NCBI GenBank assembly: GCA_964609825.1
Contig: CAZSSH010000002.1
Coordinates: forward strand, 434,001 to 498,000
DNA: 64,000 bases
Direction: 5' to 3'
DNA from: CAZSSH01 sp964609825
GTDB taxonomy: Bacteria > Verrucomicrobiota > Lentisphaeria > Victivallales > Victivallaceae
A model generated the notes under the pieces. It worked only from the letters and a program-made list of their open reading frames with translations, had not been told where the DNA came from and ran no database searches. The position numbers and the translations under genes are program-made. Below, piece after piece: positions 33,614 through 40,886 of the stretch (within the stretch, counting starts at the first letter, position 1; the number at the start of each line of letters is the position of its first letter).

Positions 33614-34653
33614 TGACACTCAAAGCGTTTTTGGCCGGGGCGGCATTGGCGGAGCTGGAGCAATTTTGTCTTGACGGCCAATTTGAGCGGTTTCGCGCCA
33701 AGCAGATCCGCGACTGGGTTTATCAAAAAAACGAGTTGGCCCCCGGACAGATGAAAAATTTGCCCTTACCCTTAAAAACCGCGCTGTCCGAGCATTTTTT
33801 CGCCCCTTCGCTGGTCTTGCAGAGTCGGGTGGATGCCGCCGACGGGACGACCAAACTTTTACTCCTGCTCCATGACGGGGAAACCATTGAGATGGTCATC
33901 ATTCCTGCCAATGACGGGCGGATCACTTTTTGCCTCAGCACTCAGGTCGGCTGTCCGGTGGGCTGCGTATTTTGCGCAAGCGGTCAAAACGGTCTTGTAC
34001 GCAATCTTGCCGCGGGCGAAATCCTTGAGCAATTTATTTTCGGTTGTCAAATCATCGGCTGCAAGCCGGATAATATTGTTTTTATGGGCATCGGCGAGGG
34101 TTTGCTTAACTTGTCCGCACTCACCCGGGCGCTCGAGGTGTTGACCGGTGAAGCATATTTCAACATGTCGCCGCGCCGGATTACCGTCTCCACCAGCGGT
34201 TATGTGCCGGGGATGCTCGAGTTTGCCAAATTGGAGAAAGAGTACAATCTTGCCATTTCGCTGCATGCTGTCAATGATGAATTGCGCGCCAAATTGATTC
34301 CGACCAAGCTGCGTTACCCGATCGCCGAAATCATGGCCGCCGCCGATGTCTATTTGGAGCAGGCGGGGCGGATGGTGACGCTGGAGTATATTTTATTGGG
34401 CAAGGTCAACGACTCCGTGGCCGACGCCCAGGCGCTGGCCGCCATTGCCAAAAAACACCATGCCAAAATCAATTTGATCCCGTACAACGAAACCGGCGGC
34501 CAATTCCGCCGCCCCGACAGCCGTCAGGTCGCCGCCTTTCAGGCCGCGGTCGAGGCTCTCTATCCGCATGTAAGTACCCGGGTTTCCCGGGGCGGCAAAG
34601 GCAATGCGGCCTGCGGACAACTCAGGATACAACATGAATCAAAGCAAAAGTAA
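33613..34653 (+). CDS. rlmN: RlmN-type dual-specificity RNA adenine-C2 methyltransferase (radical SAM)
   Basis: A 346-residue radical SAM enzyme of the RlmN/Cfr family, methylating A2503 of 23S rRNA and A37 of tRNA at C2. The cluster motif is GCPVGCVFC (Cys114, Cys118, Cys121) after STQV. Cys334 in NAACGQL is the methyl-carrying second cysteine. An unusual feature is FMGIGEGLLN (residues 157-166), where RlmN normally has GMGEPLLN and Cfr has GMGEALAN. The start overlaps the TPR stop (TGATG), and its own end overlaps the sigma-54 activator gene by 20 bp. RlmN is the best call; specificity should be checked because of the Gly. Confidence 0.88.
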   Translation: MTLKAFLAGAALAELEQFCLDGQFERFRAKQIRDWVYQKNELAPGQMKNLPLPLKTALSEHFFAPSLVLQSRVDAADGTTKLLLLLHDGETIEMVIIPANDGRITFCLSTQVGCPVGCVFCASGQNGLVRNLAAGEILEQFIFGCQIIGCKPDNIVFMGIGEGLLNLSALTRALEVLTGEAYFNMSPRRITVSTSGYVPGMLEFAKLEKEYNLAISLHAVNDELRAKLIPTKLRYPIAEIMAAADVYLEQAGRMVTLEYILLGKVNDSVADAQALAAIAKKHHAKINLIPYNETGGQFRRPDSRQVAAFQAAVEALYPHVSTRVSRGGKGNAACGQLRIQHESKQK

Positions 34654-35632
34654 TTTGGAAATTCCGGCGTCCGTCCGGCAGCGCGGCCCCTCCGGGATCA
34701 TCGGCGACTGCCAGGCGATGCGGATGGTCTATACCATGATCTCGCAGGTTGCCGCCAGCAGCGCGACCGTGCTCATCCGGGGGAGTTCGGGGACCGGCAA
34801 AGAGCTGATCGCCCGCGAAATCCAACAGACGAGCAACCGCAAGGACCGCCCGTTCATCATCGTTAACTCGGCCGCGTTGCCGGAGAATTTGATTGAGAGC
34901 GAACTCTTCGGCCACGAAAAGGGGTCGTTTACCGGCGCGGTGTCGCGACGGATCGGCCGGGTGGAGGCGGCGGATGGCGGAACGTTGTTTCTCGATGAAA
35001 TCGGCGATTTGAGCATTACCACGCAGGTCAAATTGCTGCGGTTTTTGCAGGACCGGAGCTTTCAGCGGATCGGCAGCAATGATGAAATGACTTCGGATGT
35101 CCGGGTGATCGCGGCGACCAGCCGCAATTTGGAGAAATTGATCAAGGAGGGGAGATTTCGCGAGGATTTGTACTATCGGCTCAATGTTTTCCCGATTCTG
35201 TTGCCGGATCTGGCGGAGCGCCGCTCCGACATTCCGCTGTTGGCGGTGCATTTTTTAAATAAATTCACCGCCAAATACAGCCGCAAAATCAAGCGCATTT
35301 CGGCGTCGGCGATGAATGTGATCACTGCTTACGGCTGGCCCGGCAACGTCCGCGAGCTGGAGAACTGCATGGAGCGGGCGGTCCTGACCTCCCGCGGCGA
35401 ATCCGTTGAGCCCAATGATTTGCCGCCGGGGATGCAACAGCCACCGGAGGAAAACGAGTCCATGGATTTTACCGGCGATTTTACTGCTAAAGTGTCGGCG
35501 TTTGAGCGCCGTCTGATCGTCGATGCGCTGCGTCAAACCAACAACAATGTGGCGGCTGCTGCCCGCTTGCTGAATATTACTCCGCGTATTATCCACTACA
35601 AAATCAAGAACTTAAACATTGATGTAAAGTGA
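34634..35632 (+). CDS. Sigma-54 activator without a sensory domain (PspF-like layout)
   Basis: A 332-residue enhancer-binding protein. The AAA+ domain begins almost at once: Walker A GSSGTGKE (residues 50-57), the sigma-54 contact loop GSFTGA (97-102) instead of the usual GAFTGA, Walker B GGTLFLDE, and GWPGNVRELEN. A Fis-type HTH ends the protein (NNVAAAARLLNITPRIIHYKIK). With no receiver or GAF domain its activity must be set by a partner or by its level, as with PspF. The ATG at 34634 follows CAGGAT and lies inside the end of rlmN. Three sigma-54 promoters in the window are possible targets. The same repeat as at uppS overlaps its stop. Confidence 0.93.
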   Translation: MNQSKSNLEIPASVRQRGPSGIIGDCQAMRMVYTMISQVAASSATVLIRGSSGTGKELIAREIQQTSNRKDRPFIIVNSAALPENLIESELFGHEKGSFTGAVSRRIGRVEAADGGTLFLDEIGDLSITTQVKLLRFLQDRSFQRIGSNDEMTSDVRVIAATSRNLEKLIKEGRFREDLYYRLNVFPILLPDLAERRSDIPLLAVHFLNKFTAKYSRKIKRISASAMNVITAYGWPGNVRELENCMERAVLTSRGESVEPNDLPPGMQQPPEENESMDFTGDFTAKVSAFERRLIVDALRQTNNNVAAAARLLNITPRIIHYKIKNLNIDVK

Positions 35633-35649
35633 CGGATAAATAACGGATT
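35630..35649 (+). repeat. Repeat element overlapping the activator stop codon
   Basis: Copy of the element at 27224-27244, starting at the TGA stop (35630-35632), identical apart from one missing C. It forms the left arm of the hairpin at 35638-35662. Confidence 0.55.
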
Positions 35650-35662
35650 GTTTCCGTTATTT
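35638..35662. terminator. Perfect hairpin between convergent genes
   Basis: AAATAACGGA (35638-35647) and TCCGTTATTT (35653-35662) pair perfectly around a 5-base loop, between the activator stop and the end of the convergent exported protein; the TAA stop of the latter is inside the right arm. No T-run follows on either strand, so it is a weak or Rho-aided terminator at best. Confidence 0.45.
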
Positions 35663-36280
35663 AAAAAGATCGCCGTGCTTTTGCTTGAGATTGGCGAGAT
35701 TGACCCGCAGCGTCCTCACTGCCTGATAATAGTTGGAAATTTTTTCCTGCATGCTTTCTCTGTCGTTGTCCGACGTCTTGGAGGAGCCGCGCACTTTACC
35801 GATGTTGTCATTGGTTTTGGAGATCAGCCAGCTCTCGTAATCATCCAAATCGACATTGGCCAAATAATACTCGACTTTGCTGTCGGCATTGCGGTGGCGT
35901 GAGCGGTATTCGCGGTTGTATTCGGCAAAATTGGTCGATTTGAATTCATGCTTGAAATTGTTGAGCGACTGCTTGGTGGATTGCTCGTAGGTTATAATCA
36001 GCTCGGAGACCGGCTTGGTGCAGTTGTACTCTTTGACCTGATTGAGATTGAGAATTTTTTGAATTTGACTGGCAATGGCGCGCATTTCCAAAAGATCGCG
36101 GCGGCAATTTTCGTAATACGCCTCTTTGCGGTCCATTTTGATCGCGGTCCAGTAAATTGCCTCCATGCGGTCAAGCTTGGTTTGCATTTCCCCCAACAGA
36201 TCGCCCGCCTCCAAAGCGGTGGTTGTCAGCATGATTGACGCCAGCAGCCCCGGCCACATTTTTTTTAAATTGATGTTCAT
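35657..36280 (-). CDS. Exported hypothetical protein, helical
   Basis: A 207-residue protein with a signal peptide (MNINLKKMWPGLLASIMLTTTALEA) and a mainly alpha-helical, charged mature part with many Glu, Lys and Asn residues, including NFAEYNREYRSRHRNADSK. I do not recognise a family. It is probably periplasmic. It is a single gene with its own promoter at 36314-36342 and a perfect 24-bp inverted-repeat region at its transcription start. Confidence 0.7.
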   Translation of the reverse strand: MNINLKKMWPGLLASIMLTTTALEAGDLLGEMQTKLDRMEAIYWTAIKMDRKEAYYENCRRDLLEMRAIASQIQKILNLNQVKEYNCTKPVSELIITYEQSTKQSLNNFKHEFKSTNFAEYNREYRSRHRNADSKVEYYLANVDLDDYESWLISKTNDNIGKVRGSSKTSDNDRESMQEKISNYYQAVRTLRVNLANLKQKHGDLFK

Positions 36281-36289
36281 AATTGACTC

Positions 36290-36313
36290 GCCTGAGAGTT
36301 TATAGTCTCAGGC
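36290..36313. promoter_or_regulatory. Inverted repeat at the start of the exported-protein transcript
   Basis: GCCTGAGA (36290-36297) and TCTCAGGC (36306-36313) are perfect inverted repeats 8 bases apart. They lie between the minus-strand -10 box and the ATG, and one arm contains part of the CAGGCGAG ribosome-binding site. It could be an operator or an RNA hairpin that hides the ribosome-binding site. Confidence 0.55.
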
Positions 36314-36342
36314 AATATACCCTGAAATCTTTTAATTTTCAA
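36314..36342 (-). promoter_or_regulatory. Promoter of the exported hypothetical gene
   Basis: Minus strand TTGAAA (36342-36337), exactly 17 bases, TATATT (36319-36314). The predicted start falls inside the inverted repeat. Confidence 0.7.
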
Positions 36343-36351
36343 GGGCTTTAC

Positions 36352-36380
36352 TTGTAATTTCTTTAAAATGATAGTATTTT
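36352..36380 (+). promoter_or_regulatory. Promoter for the citramalate/isopropylmalate synthase gene
   Basis: TTGTAA (36352-36357), 17 bases, TATTTT (36375-36380), about 98 bases before the ATG at 36478. Confidence 0.55.
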
Positions 36381-36477
36381 AAATCAAGAGTATTTGTTTG
36401 ATTTCCTGAGATATGCCGAACTGTCCCCGGACGTTTTTGACAAATGCCGCTGTTAAATTATAATGAATGAGAGAATT

Positions 36478-38004
36478 ATGAAACCAAAAAACACAGACAA
36501 ATCTTATGTGGAGATATTGGACACCACCTTGCGTGATGGCGAACAGACTCCCGGCGTGGCGTTTACCCCGGCGGAGAAGATGGAGATTGCCAAGCTGTTG
36601 ATTCAACGTCTCAAGGTCGACCGCCTCGAAATCGGTTCGGCCCGGGTTTCCGCCGGCGAAGAAACCGCCGTCCGCGAAATCCTGACATGGGCCGAACACA
36701 AAGGATGTCTGGAGTCCATGGAGATTCTCGGCTTTATTGACGGCGGCAAATCCATTGACTGGGTCAAAAGCGTCGGCGGGACGGTCATCAATTTATTGAC
36801 CAAAGGGTCGCTGCACCACTGTCAGGTGCAGCTGCGCAAGACGCCGGAGCAGCACTATAACGAAGTTGCCGCCCAGATCGAGTATGCCCACAAGCAGGGG
36901 CTTACGGTCAACGTCTATTTGGAGGATTGGTCCAACGGGATGGCCAATTCATTTGCCTATGTCCATGAATTTATCCGGCGTCTCAAGGATTTGCCGGTCA
37001 AACGCATCATGTTGCCGGACACGCTGGGCGTTCTCGACCCCGACCGGATGACGATGTATCTGGGGTGGCTTTATGAGTCCTTCGGCCGTTTGACCTTTGA
37101 TTTCCACGGGCACAATGATTATGGCTTGGTCACCGCCAACAGTCTGGCTGCGGTGAAAATGGGAATCAGCGGTGTCCATACGACCGTCAACGGCTTGGGC
37201 GAACGCACCGGCAATCAATCGCTGGCGCAACTGGTGGTGTCGATCCATGACATGACCGACCGCCATACCCGCGTGGTCGAAAAAGAGCTCTTGCACGCCT
37301 CCGAGCTGGTGCAGACGATCTCCGGCAAGCGCTGCGCGTGGAATTCGCCGGTGATCGGCTCCGACGTCTTTACTCAAACTTGCGGCGTCCATGCCGACGG
37401 CGACAAAAAAGGCAACCTTTACGCCAATTTGCTCTTGCCCGAGCGTTTCGGCCGCAGCCGCGGTTATGCTTTGGGCAAAATGAGCGGCAAGGCCTCAATC
37501 GATAAGAATCTCGAGGAGCTCGGGATGGAGCTTGAGCCGGAAGTCCGCGCTAAAGTTTTGCAGGAGGTGGTGCGCCTCGGCGACAAAAAGAAACAGATTT
37601 CGGCTACCGATTTGCCGTTTATCATCGCCGATGTCTTAAGTACGCCGATGGTCAGCAAATTTAAAATTTTGGATTACGCGATTGAGTCCAAATCGAGTTC
37701 GGCGCCCAAGGCGGCGGTTAAGCTCAAGTATCAGGATGAGATCATTGAGAGCAAAGCCTCCGGCGACGGCGGTTATGACGCTTTCGTTAAGGCTCTGCGC
37801 AAAGCCTTGCGGCTCAAAAATCTGACGATGCCCAAATTGCTTGATTATGAAGTGCGGATCCCGCCGGGCGGTAAAACCGACGCCTTGGTCGAGACCACCA
37901 TCACCTGGCAGGCGGCCAATCGCACGCTACTGACGACCGGGGTGGACTCCGATCAGACCCACGCAGCGATCATCGCCACCGAAAAAATGCTCAACTTAAT
38001 TTGA
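36478..38004 (+). CDS. 2-isopropylmalate/(R)-citramalate synthase family enzyme
   Basis: A 508-residue DRE-TIM aldolase of the LeuA/CimA group. ILDTTLRDGEQTPGVAFTP opens the barrel, FDFHGHNDYGLVTANS is the metal-binding HxH region, and NGLGERTGNQSLAQL is the acyl-CoA synthase signature. The C-terminal LeuA-dimer/regulatory domain (about 390-508) includes SSGDGGYDAF-like KASGDGGYDAFVKAL, so feedback control by leucine or isoleucine is likely. The sequence recalls the Bacteroidetes-type second LeuA-like enzyme often considered a citramalate synthase; substrate cannot be fixed here. The ATG at 36478 has GAGAG upstream; an ATG at 36463 lacks one. A strong terminator follows. Confidence 0.88.
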   Translation: MKPKNTDKSYVEILDTTLRDGEQTPGVAFTPAEKMEIAKLLIQRLKVDRLEIGSARVSAGEETAVREILTWAEHKGCLESMEILGFIDGGKSIDWVKSVGGTVINLLTKGSLHHCQVQLRKTPEQHYNEVAAQIEYAHKQGLTVNVYLEDWSNGMANSFAYVHEFIRRLKDLPVKRIMLPDTLGVLDPDRMTMYLGWLYESFGRLTFDFHGHNDYGLVTANSLAAVKMGISGVHTTVNGLGERTGNQSLAQLVVSIHDMTDRHTRVVEKELLHASELVQTISGKRCAWNSPVIGSDVFTQTCGVHADGDKKGNLYANLLLPERFGRSRGYALGKMSGKASIDKNLEELGMELEPEVRAKVLQEVVRLGDKKKQISATDLPFIIADVLSTPMVSKFKILDYAIESKSSSAPKAAVKLKYQDEIIESKASGDGGYDAFVKALRKALRLKNLTMPKLLDYEVRIPPGGKTDALVETTITWQAANRTLLTTGVDSDQTHAAIIATEKMLNLI

Positions 38005-38013
38005 GAAATTCGC

Positions 38014-38043
38014 AAAAATCCCCGTTAACGGGGATTTTTTTTT
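38014..38043 (+). terminator. Strong intrinsic terminator
   Basis: AATCCCCG-TTAA-CGGGGATT (38017-38036) followed by nine T residues to 38043. On the minus strand five T residues follow the same stem, so it may also end the convergent radical SAM gene. Confidence 0.85.
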
Positions 38044-38072
38044 GCCCGCACCGTCTTATCCTTACCCCCGCA

Positions 38073-39020
38073 TCAGCGGTTGACTTTGCGGTAGAAGTTG
38101 CCGCGCTCGCCTTTTTCGATCTCGACCAAACCGGCGTCAAACAGCCGGTCAAGCATATTTTGCAGGTGATCAATATTGAGTCCGAGCGTTTCGGCCATGT
38201 CTTGAACTGTGGCCGGGCGGCGCTCAATGAGCTCGAGGACGCGGCAATGCGCCTGCGTTTGCACCAGCTTGGAGCCATCGCCTGCGCTTTTGTAGCGGTA
38301 GGGCCCCACGGCCTCCACCGGGACAATTTTCTCCAAGACGTCGATGAAGCGCAGCGTATTTTCGCGCGGGGAGGCAATGATGTCCGACTCGGTGCCGGGG
38401 CGGTCAAGCGTATTGAGCTGGACTTTGGCGACCTTGAGCTCGCGGACGATGGCGGCAAAGCGCGCGATGGCTTCGTCCGAGTCATTGACCTTGGGGACGA
38501 TAAAGAGCTCCAAAATCACCTGCGCATGGGTTTGACGGCAAAAGGCGGTCAAATCAGCCAAAAATTTATCAAAGGTGACGCCGGGTGCCGGGCGGTTGAT
38601 CTTGCGGAACTCTTCTTTGCTCGATGCATCCAGTGACGGAATCACGATATCGGCCGCGTCAAGATCCTTGACCAGCGCCGGGTCGCCGAAGGTGGTGGCA
38701 TTGGTCAGCACGCAAACGCGGTACCCGGGGTAATTTTGCTTGATAAAGCGGATGATTTCGCCGATGTGCGAGTGCAACGTCGGCTCGCCGCTCCCCGAAA
38801 AGGTGATGAAATCAAGCTTGGGGTTGGTCTTGAGGTAATCCTCCAGCTCGGCGATCACGGCTTGGGTGGGGACATACTCTTTGCGCTCGGCGGTGAGGCA
38901 ATTGGTTTTGCCCGCTTCGCAGTAAACACAGTCCAGCGAACAGGTTTTGGGCGGCACCAGATCGACGCCGAGCGAAACACCGAGGCGGCGCGAAGCCACC
39001 GGACCAAACACATACTTCAT
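38073..39020 (-). CDS. Radical SAM protein (COG0731 type) with C-terminal winged helix
   Basis: A 315-residue radical SAM protein. The cluster motif CSLDCVYC follows KTC; FSGSGEPTLH binds SAM; GPVASRRLGVSLGVDL at the N-terminus is typical of COG0731 (wyosine-like Fe-S oxidoreductases). About residues 245-315 form a winged-helix domain (LELIERRPATVQDMAETLGL). The substrate is not known; despite the COG name no tRNA wyosine pathway is expected in bacteria. AAAGGAGGCG precedes the ATG. It lies downstream of the tRNA-Glu terminator on the same strand. Confidence 0.85.
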   Translation of the reverse strand: MKYVFGPVASRRLGVSLGVDLVPPKTCSLDCVYCEAGKTNCLTAERKEYVPTQAVIAELEDYLKTNPKLDFITFSGSGEPTLHSHIGEIIRFIKQNYPGYRVCVLTNATTFGDPALVKDLDAADIVIPSLDASSKEEFRKINRPAPGVTFDKFLADLTAFCRQTHAQVILELFIVPKVNDSDEAIARFAAIVRELKVAKVQLNTLDRPGTESDIIASPRENTLRFIDVLEKIVPVEAVGPYRYKSAGDGSKLVQTQAHCRVLELIERRPATVQDMAETLGLNIDHLQNMLDRLFDAGLVEIEKGERGNFYRKVNR

Positions 39021-39040
39021 TTTCGCCTCCTTTTTGCAAT

Positions 39041-39069
39041 AAAAAAAGCTGTCCCGAATGGAACAGCTT
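39041..39069 (-). terminator. Terminator after tRNA-Glu
   Basis: On the minus strand AAGCTGTTCC and GGGACAGCTT form a 10-bp stem with one mismatch and a 4-base loop, followed by seven T residues (39047-39041). Confidence 0.85.
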
Positions 39070-39082
39070 GCTTTGCCAAAAA

Positions 39083-39158
39083 TGGCATCCCCATGGGGAT
39101 TCGAACCCCAGTTGCCGGGATGAAAACCCGGTGTCCTAGGCCTCTAGACGATGGGGAC
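39083..39158 (-). tRNA. tRNA-Glu (anticodon UUC), CCA encoded
   Basis: The minus strand folds as a standard 76-nt tRNA: acceptor GTCCCCA pairs with TGGGGAT, discriminator G, encoded CCA. The anticodon stem CCGGG/CCCGG encloses TTTTCAT, giving anticodon TTC. The T arm is CTGGGGTTCGAATCCCCA. It has its own promoter and terminator. Confidence 0.97.
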
Positions 39159-39177
39159 GTCTTAGAACATGTCATCT

Positions 39178-39205
39178 AATATATACCCGATTTATAAAAA
39201 TTCAA
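39178..39205 (-). promoter_or_regulatory. Promoter for tRNA-Glu
   Basis: Minus strand TTGAAT (39205-39200), 16 bases, TATATT (39183-39178), with the start predicted near 39171, about 13 bases before the mature tRNA. Confidence 0.6.
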
Positions 39206-39295
39206 GCACAACTTTCAGGAAAATTTGGATTTTTTCGGCATTTTGGGGTGGATTTACGCCCGAACCGGCAAAAACGGTTTGCCGCCAAAGCGGAA

Positions 39296-40378
39296 TCAGC
39301 CGATTTGCTCCCGGTCGGCAAAATGCAAAAAGCGCAGGGTTTTGAGCCCGTCAAACCAAAGGTGAAAAGCGGCGACGCGCGCTCCCGGCCGCTTGGGGAG
39401 ATTGGCCAGGACTTTGGGCCATGCCGCCGGAAAACCCTCGGCGGCAAAAAAGGCTTGGGCAACGGCGGGCAATGCGTCGATAAAACCGGTGGGGTCGCCA
39501 AGCGCGTCATCGGCAGCGGCCGTCAAAATTTGTTTTAACCAAGCAAAGCTGCCGTCGCCGACCTCCGGTAATTCGCCGCCTTGCATCAGATTGCGGACGG
39601 CGGGGCCGGTGCCGAAAGGGACGCGGTCGGAAGCGCGCGACGAGGGGAAAACCAATACTTCGTCCAGCTGGCGGATTTTGCCCACTTTGGCGATAGCCTG
39701 CAAAAAGTAAAAGTCCTCGCCGCCCCGGCGGACGCGCATCCCCCCTGCCTTGACATAGGCGCCGGCGCGGACGGCAAAGGCCGAGCCGATGGTGTAAAAG
39801 GCATACGGCGAACCGGCGTCATGCAGTTTTTGATAATAACGGCGCAAATAACGCTCATAACGGTCGATAGCGGCTTGTCCGGCCGTTGTTTCTGCTGTTT
39901 GATGACTGAAATTAAGGGTGACAGCGTCAATTTTTGAGGTAAATTCGTCAAAAATAACGGAGAAATAACGGAGATCAACCAAAGTGTCGGCGTCGAGCGA
40001 AAAGAGGATCGACTCGGATAATTTTGCCGGATCAAGGTTGCCGACGACGGCGTCCATACCGATTTTGCGCGCTTCGCCGACGCCGTCCCGGAGATCCGGG
40101 GCATCAATGAAAAAAAGCTGCGGCATGGCAAAATAACCGGACCTCAAGCCGGCAAGCAAGGTTGCGGAAGCAGCTTTGACTTCCGGCGCGGCATCGTGCG
40201 GGTGATTGACCACGAGCAAAATTGCCGTGTCATCGGGGATTGCGGCCGCTTGCAGCGAGTGCAACGTGGCGGGCAGGTATTCAAGCTCGTTGCAAACCGG
40301 GATTACCACCATGTGGCGATAAGCGGCGGGCGGTCCGGGCTCAATCTTTGCCGGGCGGAGTTTGCTCAAATAATTCAA
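39296..40378 (-). CDS. Family 2 glycosyltransferase-like protein
   Basis: A GT-A fold protein of up to 360 residues. MVVIPVCNELEYLPATLHSL opens the nucleotide-sugar domain, LFSLDADTLVD carries the DxD-like metal motif, and GGMRVRRGGEDFYFLQAI resembles the acceptor loop (ED). No membrane helices, so it is cytosolic or peripheral. The start is unclear: the longest reading begins with TTG at 40378, inside the lipocalin gene, with no clear ribosome-binding site; the first ATG is at 40312. As the last gene of the gltB operon its role in nitrogen metabolism is not obvious. An 11-bp tandem repeat lies within it (39952-39973). Confidence 0.8.
   Translation of the reverse strand: MNYLSKLRPAKIEPGPPAAYRHMVVIPVCNELEYLPATLHSLQAAAIPDDTAILLVVNHPHDAAPEVKAASATLLAGLRSGYFAMPQLFFIDAPDLRDGVGEARKIGMDAVVGNLDPAKLSESILFSLDADTLVDLRYFSVIFDEFTSKIDAVTLNFSHQTAETTAGQAAIDRYERYLRRYYQKLHDAGSPYAFYTIGSAFAVRAGAYVKAGGMRVRRGGEDFYFLQAIAKVGKIRQLDEVLVFPSSRASDRVPFGTGPAVRNLMQGGELPEVGDGSFAWLKQILTAAADDALGDPTGFIDALPAVAQAFFAAEGFPAAWPKVLANLPKRPGARVAAFHLWFDGLKTLRFLHFADREQIG
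39952..39973 (+). repeat. Two tandem copies of AAATAACGGAG
   Basis: Perfect 11-bp direct repeat (39952-39962 and 39963-39973) inside the glycosyltransferase gene, containing the AAATAACGG word that recurs in the window. Confidence 0.6.
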
Positions 40379-40886
40379 CTTTGGTCATCCGTTTGGGATC
40401 AAAACCGTATTGCTTGGCAATCTCGATCATCTCGTCATAGGTTTTGGGATCGAGATTGCGTTTGCGGCTCAGCAGCCAAAAATAGTCCATCGTACTTGAG
40501 GTGACCATTGCCACCGTGTAGTCGTCGTTGAGGTAAAAAATCTTGTAGTCGCCATAGAAAGGCCAAAAGAAGCAGACGCGGAAAAACCCTTTGCCCGCCT
40601 CCGGCTGAATCGCGTAGCCGGTGATGGATTTGGGGGTCTTGGGGTTGATAAAGCCTTTGTTCTCAACTTGGATGTTGCGGTCCGGCCGCAAGCTGTAAGT
40701 GGCGGTGACATAACGCAGATCCTGCTCAAAATAGTGATCGTAGCGGGCGACTTCGTGCCAGGTGCCCAAATAGCGCATGGCGTCAAAATTGTCCACCGGC
40801 TTGATGTGGTCGGTATTGGCGGCACAGCCCGCCAACACCGCCAATAACGGCAGAAATGCCCAAAGGAGATGTCGCTTACTTGTCAT
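40341..40886 (-). CDS. blc: Outer-membrane lipocalin (Blc-like lipoprotein)
   Basis: A 181-residue lipocalin. The signal ends with the lipobox LAGC (Cys21), so it is a lipoprotein; Ala at +2 favours the outer membrane. VDNFDAMRYLGTWHEVARYDHYFEQ is the region of the GxW lipocalin motif, shown here as LGTWHEVARYD, and FWPFYGDYKIFYL lies in the barrel. Bacterial Blc binds lysophospholipids or fatty acids and is tied to envelope stress. It overlaps the activator gene by 11 bp upstream and the glycosyltransferase downstream, an unusual place for a lipocalin. Confidence 0.9.
   Translation of the reverse strand: MTSKRHLLWAFLPLLAVLAGCAANTDHIKPVDNFDAMRYLGTWHEVARYDHYFEQDLRYVTATYSLRPDRNIQVENKGFINPKTPKSITGYAIQPEAGKGFFRVCFFWPFYGDYKIFYLNDDYTVAMVTSSTMDYFWLLSRKRNLDPKTYDEMIEIAKQYGFDPKRMTKVELFEQTPPGKD

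Noticed and set aside
39202..39510. Small minus-strand frame between tRNA-Glu and the glycosyltransferase
   Set aside because: It overlaps the 3' end of the glycosyltransferase in another frame and has Pro/Ser-rich shadow composition.
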